This document shows positions 10,813 through 20,521 of a stretch of DNA of 64,000 bases, in pieces. This stretch comes from Eustoma russellianum (lineage: Eukaryota; Streptophyta; Magnoliopsida; Gentianales; Gentianaceae). Position 1 is the first letter of the stretch. Every line of letters begins with the position of its first letter. The stretch covers positions 19,694,941-19,758,940 of the forward strand of contig AP025054.1 in the NCBI GenBank assembly GCA_036186865.1, read 5' to 3'. Under the pieces are notes generated by a model. The model did no database searches, was not told where the DNA came from, and saw nothing but the letters and a program-made list of their open reading frames with translations. Both the position numbers and the translations under genes were made by a program.

Positions 10813-11385
10813 ATACCAAAACTGTCGAATAGTTGTTGTTAGGTAAACCAACAAGGCCCTCCTAGACAATACTCGAAGCTATGGCAAACATCTTCAAATT
10901 GCTCACTCTTGAGGATGATTAACCTTGATTTTTAATGGAAAATCAAGAAAACAAGTCTCACACAATAAGAGAGAAGAAACCAAAAGTATATTGATAAAAA
11001 ATAAGTTGCCTTACAATCGGCCATGATGGCTTTACTTATGCTGAAATTTTGACGATTAAAGGAGTCCTAGATGGATCAAATTCCATCTCAAAAGCTTATC
11101 AAAAATCTTATAAAAACAATATATAATGTAAGATGATGTTTAATAATTGGATAAGATATAATCTGGTCTTCAAATTTAAGTTGTCATGTTGATCCTTATA
11201 GTTTCTTCCATTCAGCCGTGTTTAGCCATCCATAGAAAGAGCGTTTGATCGAAATTTAAAGTTGGGATATTTTTGGAGTTGAGTTCATAATTTGGCTGAA
11301 GTTGAACTTCTTTGGTTTTTGAATTTGGATGTAAATTTATCTTCAACTTTGTCTTCAAGCTTGTTCTTATCTTGATCAGTTTAAT
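10813..11385 (-). repeat. LTR fragment, minus orientation
   Basis: Reverse complement of an LTR R/U5 and part of U3: the CTCACTCTTGAGGATGATTAACC block, the inverted TTTT/AAAA hairpin near 10930-10950, and the GGCCATGATGGC stretch typical of these LTRs. Both ends are truncated; 10813-10830 is unassigned. Confidence 0.55.
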
Positions 11386-12199
11386 TAATGCGTATGTGTG
11401 GGCTTGATCCATTCTTCCACCTTCCAACTCCTTCTCCCAACGTTTTAGGCACAAGGAAGACACCTTCCCCTTCCTTCCTTTGAGTAGAACTTGCTGGATT
11501 GAGCAACACAAAAACGTCCAAGTGGTAGCTTATAGGCAAGCTCTTCAAGAACCCTCCTAGGTAGTACTCTTAGCCTTAGAGAACACCCTCAAAATGCTCA
11601 ACTTTGAGAGTTATTAACCTTGATTTTTTAGTGCAAAATCAATAAACAAGTCTCACACAAAAGAGAGATAAAAACCAAAATATTTTTGATTGAATTCCAA
11701 ACTACCTATACTCGGCCATTATGGCCCTTCTTATGTTGATTTTTGCCAGCTAACAAGAGTCCTAGATGGATCAAATTCCATCTTAAAATTCTATCAAAAG
11801 TTTGAACAAAAGCAAGCTACAATTTGGAATAAAATTTAAACTTGGATAAGCTAATTTTCTTGTCTTCATGTTTGAGTTGGGAACTCCTTTTCAGCTGAGT
11901 TTGAGATGATATTTGGAGGACTTTCTGATTGACTTTTCAAGTTGGAATAACCTTGGAGGTGAATTCAAAAGTTAGTTAAATTTGAACTTGGATTGCCTTT
12001 GAAGTTGAATTCAAGTTTGAATTCAAACTTGTCTTCAACCTTGCTTATCCTTGGCCGGCCAAATGAGGATGAAATGAGGATGGTCTTGTCTTCATCATGT
12101 TGAAGAGTTGGCTTCCAAGAGGGATCCTAAAAACCATGTTTCATAATGGTAAAGATTAGGACAATTATTCTTCGAAACAAACATTCCATAAGGACAAAT
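11386..12199 (-). repeat. Second LTR fragment, minus orientation
   Basis: Starts TAATGCGTATGTGTGGGC, the mutated TGATGCG end of an LTR in reverse, followed by CCACCTTCCAACTCC and GGCACAAGGAAGAC, as in the family A LTRs. It includes GAATTC-rich sequence near 11940-12040. The right side merges into the next LTR at 12200. Confidence 0.55.
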
Positions 12200-13731
12200 T
12201 GATACAAGCATAAGCCTGTGGATTATTGACGGATCTTCACTTTAACTCTACCTTCTCCTCCAACATTGGTTTAGGCACAAAAGTGTCAAACACTCCCTTG
12301 CTTTCAATGATGACAGGGACAGTTTTTGAGGCAGCCACACTAATGATTTCAGCGTTTTTCACGCAAGCATCACACCCTCGTGGACGGTTCAATCTTTGGA
12401 CGTAGGCAATATCACCTTCAAGGTTGCTCAAGTCTTGAAAGATCTAATCTAAGGTTTTTATGCAAAACCTAGAAAACAAAAGGAACACATTTTGTGTCCA
12501 AAAGAACAACTTGTTCTTGAATAAAATTCTTCAAAGTCTGATTTTTACAAAGGACGTAAAATGGCCTATAAATAGGAAACGAATTGCAACTAAACATCTA
12601 TCCTAGACAACAAGACAATGCAAGACATCATTCTTGGTCAAGAGTCTTCATTACACACGTTTTGTATTCAGCTTAAAGGAGTCAAAAACGTTTGGTCTTC
12701 ATTTGTTGAACAAAGGCTAGATTTAAGGCAGCTTGTCCTCCTTTTGTTTGACCATGTGAATCGTCCATCTAGAAGCCGAATCTAATGATGTATCCTTCTT
12801 GAGACTTCTAGTTCACGAGCTAAACTTGAAGTTTGAAATTTTGAATGACTCAATTAAGAGCTTTTATGACCGAGATATGCCTTGACAAAGTTTATGCAAT
12901 TTCCAGCAACACAAAGCGGGTCAAATGGCTTGATTTAAGGAAGAAATGGAACCTTCGGTTGACTGGTGTTTTTCTGTAGATACAAGGTGAATTCGAAGAT
13001 GAGTCCTTCATGAGAAATTTAGTTCACGTCCTAAACTTGACTTTTGGCTTTTTAATGACCCAATTTGGAGTTTGCATGAGTGAGTTACATGTCCACAAAG
13101 TTCAAGCAAATCTCAACACTTTTCACCATTCTTGGTCTAACACTTCCAAACGGGTTTGACAACTCCAAGAGCCCCTATAAAGCAAGCAAAGACATAACAA
13201 GCATCAAAGAAGTAAAAGAAAGGATAATAAACAAAAATCAAGAAATTGAAACACACAAAATAAAATGCATGATGTGCAATCTAACTAAGACACGCCTATA
13301 ACGTCTTGCACATATGTGTGCATCACAAATATTCCCTAGGACATACATTCCTTCATAACATTCTCTTCAAACATTCTTTTGGAACATTCTCTTTAAACAT
13401 TCTTTTGGAACATTCTCTTCAAACACAAGATATCATCATTCCTTGTGCATCTTTTTAAGCTTGAGATTTTGGACGCCATCAACTCTCTTAGCTGGTAAAG
13501 TTATCAAAAAAAGAATATTAGTAGATGAGACAAAACACTAGAAAACGCACACACTCATACACGCAAGTTATAGCAAAGGTTCATGTATGCTCAATGAGAT
13601 GAACCGAATGATCGTTTGGTTCATCTTGCACATGTTTAAACAAGAAGCTCCCAACATCAAATCCAAGTTGTTTGTCCTTGGTTCTTGTTATAAGGCCAAT
13701 GACCTCATGATGGGATCCTTGATCCACATCA
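12200..13731 (-). repeat. 3' LTR of element 3, 1532 bp
   Basis: In plus orientation starts TGATACAAGCATAAGC and ends TTGATCCACATCA, next to the polypurine tract at 13732. A TATA-like box in minus sense is near 12577-12590 (CCTATAAATAGG). 13330-13440 holds reversed copies of the GAATGTTTGTC repeat, several of them exact GGAACATTC. The ends are less regular than in the other LTRs. Confidence 0.75.
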
Positions 13732-13747
13732 ACCCCCCTCCTCGAAA
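13732..13747 (-). other. Polypurine tract of element 3
   Basis: Minus sense GTTTCGAGGAGGGGGGT directly before the LTR end at 13731; it would prime plus-strand DNA synthesis. Confidence 0.8.
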
Positions 13748-14332
13748 CGATTCGTCCTCGAATCAAAAGGATCATCATTGAAAGCAGAAACATTAAATGT
13801 GTAGGAAACTGAACCATACTTTCAGGAAGATCTACAAGATAGACATTTTCACCCACACGTTGAAGGACTTTAAATGTAACCAAACCAAATCGCCGGGTTT
13901 AAAGAAAATTCATTTCTTATGTTTATAGGCTCGTCTTGCATATGTTTTATTCTTTTCCTGAAGTTGGGTTTTTACTTTCTCATGCAATTCCTTTATCATT
14001 TCAACTTTGTGTTTTCCATCTAATCTTGAACGGTCATGCACAGGAATAGGAATCAAATCTAGGGGAGACAAAGGGAAACCATACACAATCTCGAAAGAAC
14101 TATGCAATGTGCCATGATGAACACTCCTACTATACGCAAACTCAATGCAAGGTAAACAATCTTCCCAATGCTTGAGGTGTTTTTGCATAATGGCACGCAA
14201 AAGTTGAGATAGTGTACGATTAACAACCTCAGTTTGGCCATTAGTTTGTGGGCGAGCAATGGTGAAAAACAACAATTGCGTACCAAGTTTAGCCCAAATA
14301 ACATGCCAAAAATGACTCAAAAATTTAGTATC
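13748..14332 (-). pseudogene. Integrase C-terminal half of element 3
   Basis: Minus-strand reading: DTKFLSHFWHVIWAKLGTQ, then PQTNGQTEVVNRTLS (with the catalytic Glu), WEDCLPCIEFAYSRSVHHGT, SPLDLIPIPVHDRSRLDGK and a Lys-rich tail YARRAYKHKK, all typical of gypsy integrase. The frame then breaks near 13910; downstream sequence includes the C-terminal DSRTN...FEEGG tail before the polypurine tract. The N-terminal half is at 43871-44260. An open frame crosses the junction into antisense LTR sequence up to 14653, but only this part is integrase. Confidence 0.88.
14328..14332. repeat. Target-site duplication GTATC, left copy
   Basis: GTATC directly before the first array LTR; the matching copy is at 43871-43875. 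In integrase it corresponds to the codons of RDT. Confidence 0.9.
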
Positions 14333-14651
14333 TGATGCGGTCCAAGGTGTGCAAAATGCAAGATAGTTTGCCTTAGTCTTAAGTTGCATTCCATGCATCA
14401 CTTTTTGTGCATATAGGCCTTTCAATAAAATAAGCAAATGTATGTCTTGTTTTCGTGTGATTCTTGCTCTCATGTAGGAAAGATGATTCATGCAAAAATT
14501 CAGGCCAAATGGAGGTCTAGAAGCGGGTTTTAAAGGGATGTTCCCGGAAAAGAGACAAAAGGAATGTACTGTTTTGGATGCCAAAGAGAATGTTTTTGAA
14601 GATGAGACAAGAGAGGCATATTCTATGGAATATTTAGGACAACTTTGGTCC

Positions 14652-14721
14652 AAGGAATGTTTGTCCTAAAAGAGAATGTTTGTCTCAAGGAATGTTTGTC
14701 CTAAAAGAAAATGTTTGTCTC
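14652..14721 (+). repeat. 35-bp tandem repeat in LTR 1, two copies
   Basis: Unit begins AAGGAATGTTTGTCC and contains a second AATGTTTGTC. Two copies occur in LTRs 1, 3, 4 and 5 (23948-24017, 28182-28251, 42648-42717) and one in LTR 2 (19317-19351). Confidence 0.8.
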
Positions 14722-14756
14722 AAGGAATGTTTGCCCTTAGAAGGAATGTTTGTCTT

Positions 14757-14779
14757 AATGTTCCCCTAAAGGGAACATT
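14757..14779. repeat. Inverted repeat in U3 of LTR 1
   Basis: AATGTTCCC and GGGAACATT separated by 5 nt, a perfect 9-bp stem. Also at 19387-19409, 24053-24075 and 42753-42775 with the stem intact; LTR 4 (28288-28310) has one stem mismatch. Confidence 0.7.
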
Positions 14780-15512
14780 CAATAAACATGACATTTTGAA
14801 GCCAATTTGGACGAAATGAAACACCATTTTTTGAAGTCAAGATCATATCCAACATCTCAAGATAGGACCGGCCAAGTTTGAACAAGATTTGAACTCAATT
14901 TGAATTAAAATTCAAATTCAAGTTTGAATTCAAATTCAAACACAATTTGGATTTCAAATTCAAACCAACTTGGACATTGAATTTCAAGATTCAAGACAAC
15001 TCATCATCATCCTAAGCACCTCAAATTTGTCCATAAAGAATAAACATTTAGAAGATTGAGTTTGAATCAAAAGAAGTAATCTTATCGGCTAGAAATTTGA
15101 CGAGACATATCTCCATCGTTCAAACTCCAAATGAGGTCATTCAAGTGTCTAAAATCAAGTTCTCGAAAAGATCTACAAGTTTTATGATGACACAAAAGGC
15201 TAATTCGGACTCTAAGGCCTTCATATTGGGCGTGCAAGGTTCTGATGTCAAATTGAGTTTCCTACTCCAACTTGGACTCTTCTTTGTAGAACTTCTGAAG
15301 ACTTATCCCATCTTATTCCAGCCTTCCAAAAACGTGCACAAGGGATCAAATGATCAGATTTGGAGACAAGAATTGAAGCCAAGATCTCATTTGAAATTCA
15401 ATTTTGCATTCAAATTTCAAACAGTTTCCGATCAAATTTTGTTAGTTGTTTTGAGATGGAACCTAATCCATCTCAAAGTTAATTAGGGCGTCCATAGGAA
15501 GCTTAGAACATG

Positions 15513-15520
15513 TATAAATA
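15513..15520 (+). promoter_or_regulatory. TATA box of LTR 1
   Basis: TATAAATA in the context GAACATGTATAAATAAG. It is about 360 bp before the LTR end and fits the U3/R border. Same in LTRs 2, 3 and 5; LTR 4 has CATAAATA. Confidence 0.65.
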
Positions 15521-15876
15521 AGTCTCAAACCAGTTTGGACAGGGGAGTTTACGATTTTGATGATTTCCTCAATAGAATTTCGGTTTTTGTTCTTTATGAA
15601 CATGCCTTTATTTTCCTTGATTTTGCATTAAAAATCAGGCCTAATAACCTTCAAAGATGAGCTTATTTGAGGGTGTGTGCCAACATTTAGGAGTGTTGTC
15701 CAGGAGGGTCTCGTAGTCTTGCCTGATCAACAACCATTCCAAGGCGGAGGAATGCTTGAATCAGCCGAATCCAACACAAAGGAAGCAAGGGGAAGGGATC
15801 TTCTTTGTGCCTAAACCATTGTTGAGGAGGACGTTGAGGTGAAGAGTGGATCAAGTGCTTTCAGTTCGCATCAAAT

Positions 15877-15888
15877 TGGTATCAAAGC
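15877..15888 (+). other. PBS of array unit 1 (one mismatch)
   Basis: TGGTATCAAAGC; the other units have TGGTATCAGAGC, so this outer PBS carries a G to A change. Confidence 0.85.
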
Positions 15889-17889
15889 GAGGTTACCTTT
15901 TCACCACATATCTTGCACTTTTCTTATTTTTTCAATTCTTTCCAAGCTTGCTTTCCTTCTGACATTTTTTCTCGTCCCCAAACCAATATTCTATCCAAAA
16001 TTCAAAAAAATAAATATATTTCTGCCCTCTTTTTGTGTCAAAAAACCATACCCCTTGGTGCAAAAAAAAACTGAAAATTTGTGTCTTTTCTATTCTTGTG
16101 AATCTGATTTTTGTATCCCTCTTTTGCCATCATATCCATTCGTTTTTATGTCAAAAATACAAAAAACAGAGAAGTTATATTTTCTGTTATTTTGCGTATA
16201 AAAATCATATCTCTCATTTTGTACCCCAAGCTTCAACCTTTGGACAAAATCTGAACCTTACGGCTTGAGTATACATTGTTCTTATTCTGTCCTTGTTTAT
16301 TCATCATTTGGGATGTATTTGAGACCTAAAGAACTGAATATTCATTTGCAAACATGAACACTTAGGATATTGCATCTAGGTTTAACATTCAGCCTTACAA
16401 ATTTGTGTTACCTTGTTTAAATAGCAACCTAGTCATAATTGATCTTGTTGCTACCGAAGCTTTTGTTTGATTGTGCTCTTGCCTTAAATTTCATTTTGTG
16501 ACTGAATTCATGCATTGATTTTTCTGCTCAAGTGTCAATCATTCCACTGCGCAAACCAGATTTACCAAAGAAAACCTTAATGCCCTATTACACTCCACGG
16601 CCAAAAACACCACCAATCCAGACCTACAAATCATCAAACCTGACCATAAACATCCTCATTTGATCCCTCAACAAAAACCTTAAACCAATTTGTCAAACAA
16701 AGTTAGAATTAAAAGTTCACAACTCGTTCAAAAGAACCCCTAACCGTAACCCTAATTCTGTCCAACCTCAATTTCCCTCACTTTCAAGGTTATTTTACTG
16801 CAATTAAAGGTACCACACTGCAATTCAAGGTCATTGCATTATTGCCCAAAAACGAAAATTTTTAGGGCAAAAGTGCAAAACTACTGTTTTACCCCTGGTC
16901 GAAAAAAATCTAGAATTTGCTCACGTTGAAAACAGCAAAAAAAAGAAGAAAAAAGAGAAAATAAAAACAAAATAAAAAGTGAGAAACGAAGTGGGGAAAA
17001 CGTGTGACAAAGTTTGTTATCATTTGTGCAATTTTGACTATTTTGTGTACGTTGCAAAAACCTTGAGAATTATGGCATTACCCTACCTATCCCGCACCCT
17101 ATACTAAAGCTCATATACTGATTACACACTTGAATGTTTGATTATTGCATGTTTTGAGCCATGTTGTGATTTTAAGTGCAAAGGATCAAAGTTGACTAAA
17201 GATTGGCCACGGTAACCCCTAGCTCTTCTTTGGTTCAGCCTCTAACATCATTTTGGTTTCATCACTTCTTTGAATCCTAGTTGTGGTGTTCAAGTTAGTG
17301 TCAGTCTCAATTGAATCTGTTTTGGTGTGACTTGGTACAATTTTGGTGCAAATTGTGTGCAAAGCAAGACTGTTTTGATGTTCTCCGTTTTTGCCACTTC
17401 TGGAACTGTTTGGACTTGTTTTTCATACTCTTTTAAGGTGCTTTAAGTGATGGGCAGACCAGGTTTGGTTCAGGAAAGAGTTGAGGAGTATTTGTACTTG
17501 TTTGGTGCAAATTGAGCACACATTGTGATTTGTTTCTGTGCTCAGTTTCCCCCATATTTTGGTACTGTTTGGACAAGGTTTTGACATCATTTGGAAGTGA
17601 TATAAGTAGTATACTGACTTGCTTTGGTACAGCAAGTTGATCAAAATAGTTTGGGAAAGTTTGAAGCAAAAATGTGCAGAATAGTGCAAAACAGATTGTG
17701 TTGAAGAAAGATTGGCATACACCTCTCATTTATAGCCCTATTTGGTTGTTCTTAGTCCCAGATTGGTCTAGGAACAAAGCTGAGTGATTGAGTAAAAGAG
17801 AGGAAGTGAGATCACCAACACTTTCAAACTCGAATCGATTTTGCTTACTAACCATTTCTTGCACAAGTTGTTTGTTTTGAAGGTTCACA
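15889..17889 (+). other. Leader of array unit 1
   Basis: About 2 kb before ORF1 with no convincing sense protein. Landmarks shared with the gypsy leaders here: ATTCTATCCAAAATTC, ACCTAGTCATAATTGATC with TTGTTGCTACCGAAGC, the CCCTAACCGTAACCC stretch, and GACTAAAGATTGGCCACGG near 17195-17215. It ends in a splice-acceptor-like tract before the ORF1 ATG. Long antisense frames near 17423-17729 look incidental. Confidence 0.75.
17203..17215 (+). promoter_or_regulatory. Leader hairpin, unit 1 (decayed)
   Basis: TTGGCCACGGTAA: two changes relative to TTGCCCACGGCAA leave the stem imperfect. Confidence 0.4.
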
Positions 17890-18510
17890 ATGTGGAATAA
17901 CATTCATCCAATCACACAAAGAATGCAAAAACATTCTGACAAAATGCACCACCTCTTGAAAGAATGTGAATCAATTTTACTTGCGTTTCAAGCTGAAAAA
18001 ACTGAAAATTTGAATGAATCTAACCCTACTTCTAATGAACTGAACGTCAATGCCAATAAAGAAGTAGTTGAGCTTGATTTGCATCTAACCAATTCTGATT
18101 TACATGAATTAGATATTATTGATGCTACCTTTTGTGATGAGTTAGAATGCATTGCTAATGTTAAGCATGAAATAGATTCCATACAAACTGATTTATCTCA
18201 TGAATTGCCATGTTTCACTGATTCATTGTATACTAATCTATATGCCATATACGATGATTTGAGTGATGACTTAAGTGAGCTCTCAAGTGAGATTGGTAGC
18301 ACACTTAAGAATGATAACTTAGAAAAGAATGAATGGCATGTTTTCAGCAATACCTTATTTGAATCTGACGAACATGATTCCACATTATTTGGAACACCTG
18401 AAGTACATTCAAATAGCATTGTACATGACAATCTTATGTTCATTTATAAGAATGAAACTGATTTGGATGAAAAAGAGGAGTTTATCACACTTGGTACCCG
18501 ACCTATTTAA
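17890..18510 (+). CDS. ORF1 of array unit 1, acidic 206-aa protein of unknown function
   Basis: Starts MWNNIHPITQRMQKHS and ends ITLGTRPI. It has no recognisable gag, protease, RT, integrase or zinc knuckle, no signal peptide and no membrane segment. The N-terminal 35 residues look helical (QRMQKHSDKMHHLLKECESI). A central part is rich in Asp, Leu and Ser (IYDDLSDDLSELSSEIG) and could form a coiled coil. Acidic residues clearly outnumber basic ones. It occupies the place where gag starts in the autonomous elements, preceded by about 2 kb of leader with a splice-acceptor-like tract. It is open in three of four array units, which suggests it was functional in the progenitor. It could be a captured host sequence or a highly derived Gag; neither can be shown here. 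Confidence 0.65.
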   Translation: MWNNIHPITQRMQKHSDKMHHLLKECESILLAFQAEKTENLNESNPTSNELNVNANKEVVELDLHLTNSDLHELDIIDATFCDELECIANVKHEIDSIQTDLSHELPCFTDSLYTNLYAIYDDLSDDLSELSSEIGSTLKNDNLEKNEWHVFSNTLFESDEHDSTLFGTPEVHSNSIVHDNLMFIYKNETDLDEKEEFITLGTRPI

Positions 18511-18560
18511 AGGAATCAAAGCTTCAAGGTATACTTCTCACAACTCCAAACACGCCATTT

Positions 18561-18785
18561 TTGTCACCACATTATGATACATCATATAACATTCATGCGC
18601 TGACCTTGTGTGAGGATCAAATGCGTGATAACTATGAGCTTTTTTTAGTTATACACCTTAAAGACACTAGAAGGATACCTCTATTGAACACCTCTTGTCA
18701 TGCGCCCCCTATAGGATTTGATGATGCGTATTATGAATTAAAATTTGAAAATCAAATCCTAATGCATCCAAAACAGGTGAGGTAG
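18561..18785 (+). pseudogene. ORF2 of array unit 1, truncated
   Basis: Frame with HALTLCEDQMRDNYELFLVI, FDDAYYELKFENQILMHPK, cut by a stop where other copies have Lys (AAG to TAG). It can be read upstream to about 18512 without a stop, out of frame with ORF1. No domain recognised. Confidence 0.35.
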
Positions 18786-18996
18786 AGGACTTACTTATTG
18801 TGGATGCATGATCAAATCAGCTTTTGTGAGTTGCTAAGTGCATGTTTTGTCATTGCATTACTCATTCACCCTAAACATCTGAGGATGAAAGTTGCATACA
18901 TGTGTGTCTTGTATCTTTGTTGCATTATTGAGGATCTTTCTCCCTCATGGCATACATGCTAAGATTCAGGACGAATCTTTTCTAGGAATGAGGGAA

Positions 18997-20506
18997 TGAT
19001 GCGGTCCAATGTGTGCAAAATGCAAGATAGTTTGCCTTAGTCTTAAGTTGCATTCCATGCATCACTTTTTGTGCATATAGGTGTCTTTCAATAAAATAAG
19101 CAAATGTATGTCTTGTTTTCACGTGATTCTTGCTCTCATGTAGGAAAGATGATTCAAGCAAAAATTCAAGCCAAATGGAGGTCTAGAAGCGGGTTTTAAA
19201 GGGATGTTCCCAGAAAAGAGACAAAAGGAATGTACTGTTTTGGAGGCCAAAGAGAATTTATTGAAGATGAGACAAGAGAGGCATATTCTATGGAATATTT
19301 AGGACAACTTTGGTCCAAGGAATGTTTTTCCTAAAAGAAAATGTTTGTCTCAAGGAATGTTTGCCCTTAGAAGGAATGTTTATCTGAATGTTCCCCCAAA
19401 GGGAACATTCAATAAACACGACATTTTGAAGCCAATTTGGACGAAAGTGAAACACCATTTTTTGAAGTCAAGATCATATCCAACATCTCAAGATAGGACT
19501 GGCCAAGTTTGAACAAGATTTGAACTCAATTTGAATTCAAATTCAAATTCAAGTTTGAATTCAAATTCAAACACAATTTGGATTTCAAATTCAAACCAAA
19601 TTGGACTTTGAATTTCAAGATTCAAGACAACTCATCATCATCCTAAGAACCTCAAATTCGTCCATAAAGAATAAACATCTAGAAGATTGAATTTGAATTC
19701 AAAAGAAGTAAGTAATCTTATCGGCTAGAAATTTGACGAGGCATATCTCCGTCGTTCAAACTCTAAATGAGGTCATTCAAGTGTCTAAAATCAAGCTCTC
19801 AAAAAGATCTACAACATTCATGAAGACACAAAAGGCTAGTTCGGACTCTAAAGTTTTCATATTGGGCGTGCAAGGTTCTGCTGTCAAATTGAGTTTCCTA
19901 CTCCAACTTGGACTCTTCTTTGTAGAACTTACAAATACTTATCCCATCTTATTCCAGCCTTCAAAAAACGTGCACAAGGGATCAAATGATAAGATTTGAA
20001 GACAAGAACTGAAGCCAAGATCTCATTTGAAATTCAATTTTGCATTCAAATTTCAAACAGTTTCCGATCAAATTTTGTTAGTTGTTTTGAGATGGAACCT
20101 AATCCATCTCAAAGTTAATTAGGGCGCCCATAGGCAGCTTAGAACATGTATAAATAAGTCTCAAACCAGTTTGGACAGGGGAGTTTACGATTTTGATGAT
20201 TTCTTCAATAGAATTTCGGTTTTTGTTCTTTATGAACATGCCTTTATTTTCCTTGATTTTGCATTAAAATCAGGCCTAATAACCTTCAAAGATGAGCATA
20301 TTTGAGGGTTTGCCAAAATTTAGGAGTGCTGTCCAGGAGGGTCTCATAGGCTTGCCTGATCAACAACCATTCCAAGGCGGAGGAATGCTTGAATCAGCCG
20401 AATCCAACACAGAGGAAGCAAGGGGAAGGGATCTTCTTTGTGCCTAAACCATTGTTGAGGAGGACGTTGAGGTGAAGAGTGGATCATGCGCTTTTAGTTC
20501 ACATCA
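18997..20506 (+). repeat. Family B LTR 2, 1510 bp
   Basis: TGATGCGGTCC to TCACATCA, preceded by the purine-rich tract AGGAATGAGGGAA (18984-18996) and followed by a PBS: at once the 3' LTR of unit 1 and the 5' LTR of unit 2. It has one 35-bp U3 repeat instead of two. TATA box at 20149-20156, hairpin at 20252-20274. Confidence 0.93.
20149..20156 (+). promoter_or_regulatory. TATA box of LTR 2
   Basis: TATAAATA, same context as in LTR 1. Confidence 0.65.
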
Positions 20507-20509
20507 AAT

Positions 20510-20521
20510 TGGTATCAGAGC
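20510..20521 (+). other. PBS of array unit 2
   Basis: TGGTATCAGAGC, exact initiator-tRNA-Met type, 3 nt after the LTR end. Confidence 0.9.

Larger units (their letters stand above)
14333..15873 (+). repeat. Family B LTR 1 (outer 5' LTR), 1541 bp
   Basis: TGATGCGGTCC to TCGCATCA. TATA box 15513-15520; hairpin CTTGATTTT...AAAATCAGG at 15616-15639; 9-bp inverted repeat at 14757-14779; two 35-bp U3 repeats at 14652-14721; GAATTC-rich tract at about 14890-14975. It is followed by the PBS, so it is the 5' LTR of unit 1. Confidence 0.93.

Noticed and set aside
12237..12431. Minus-strand 64-aa frame as a host gene exon
   Set aside because: Falls inside the element 3 LTR where related LTRs have the non-coding GGCACAA...CCCTTGCTT block.
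17423..17729. Antisense frames of about 99 aa conserved in three family B leaders (also 22058-22405, 26749-27055)
   Set aside because: They are conserved only as far as the leader DNA is; two overlapping frames are open at once, there is no domain, and they run against the element transcript.
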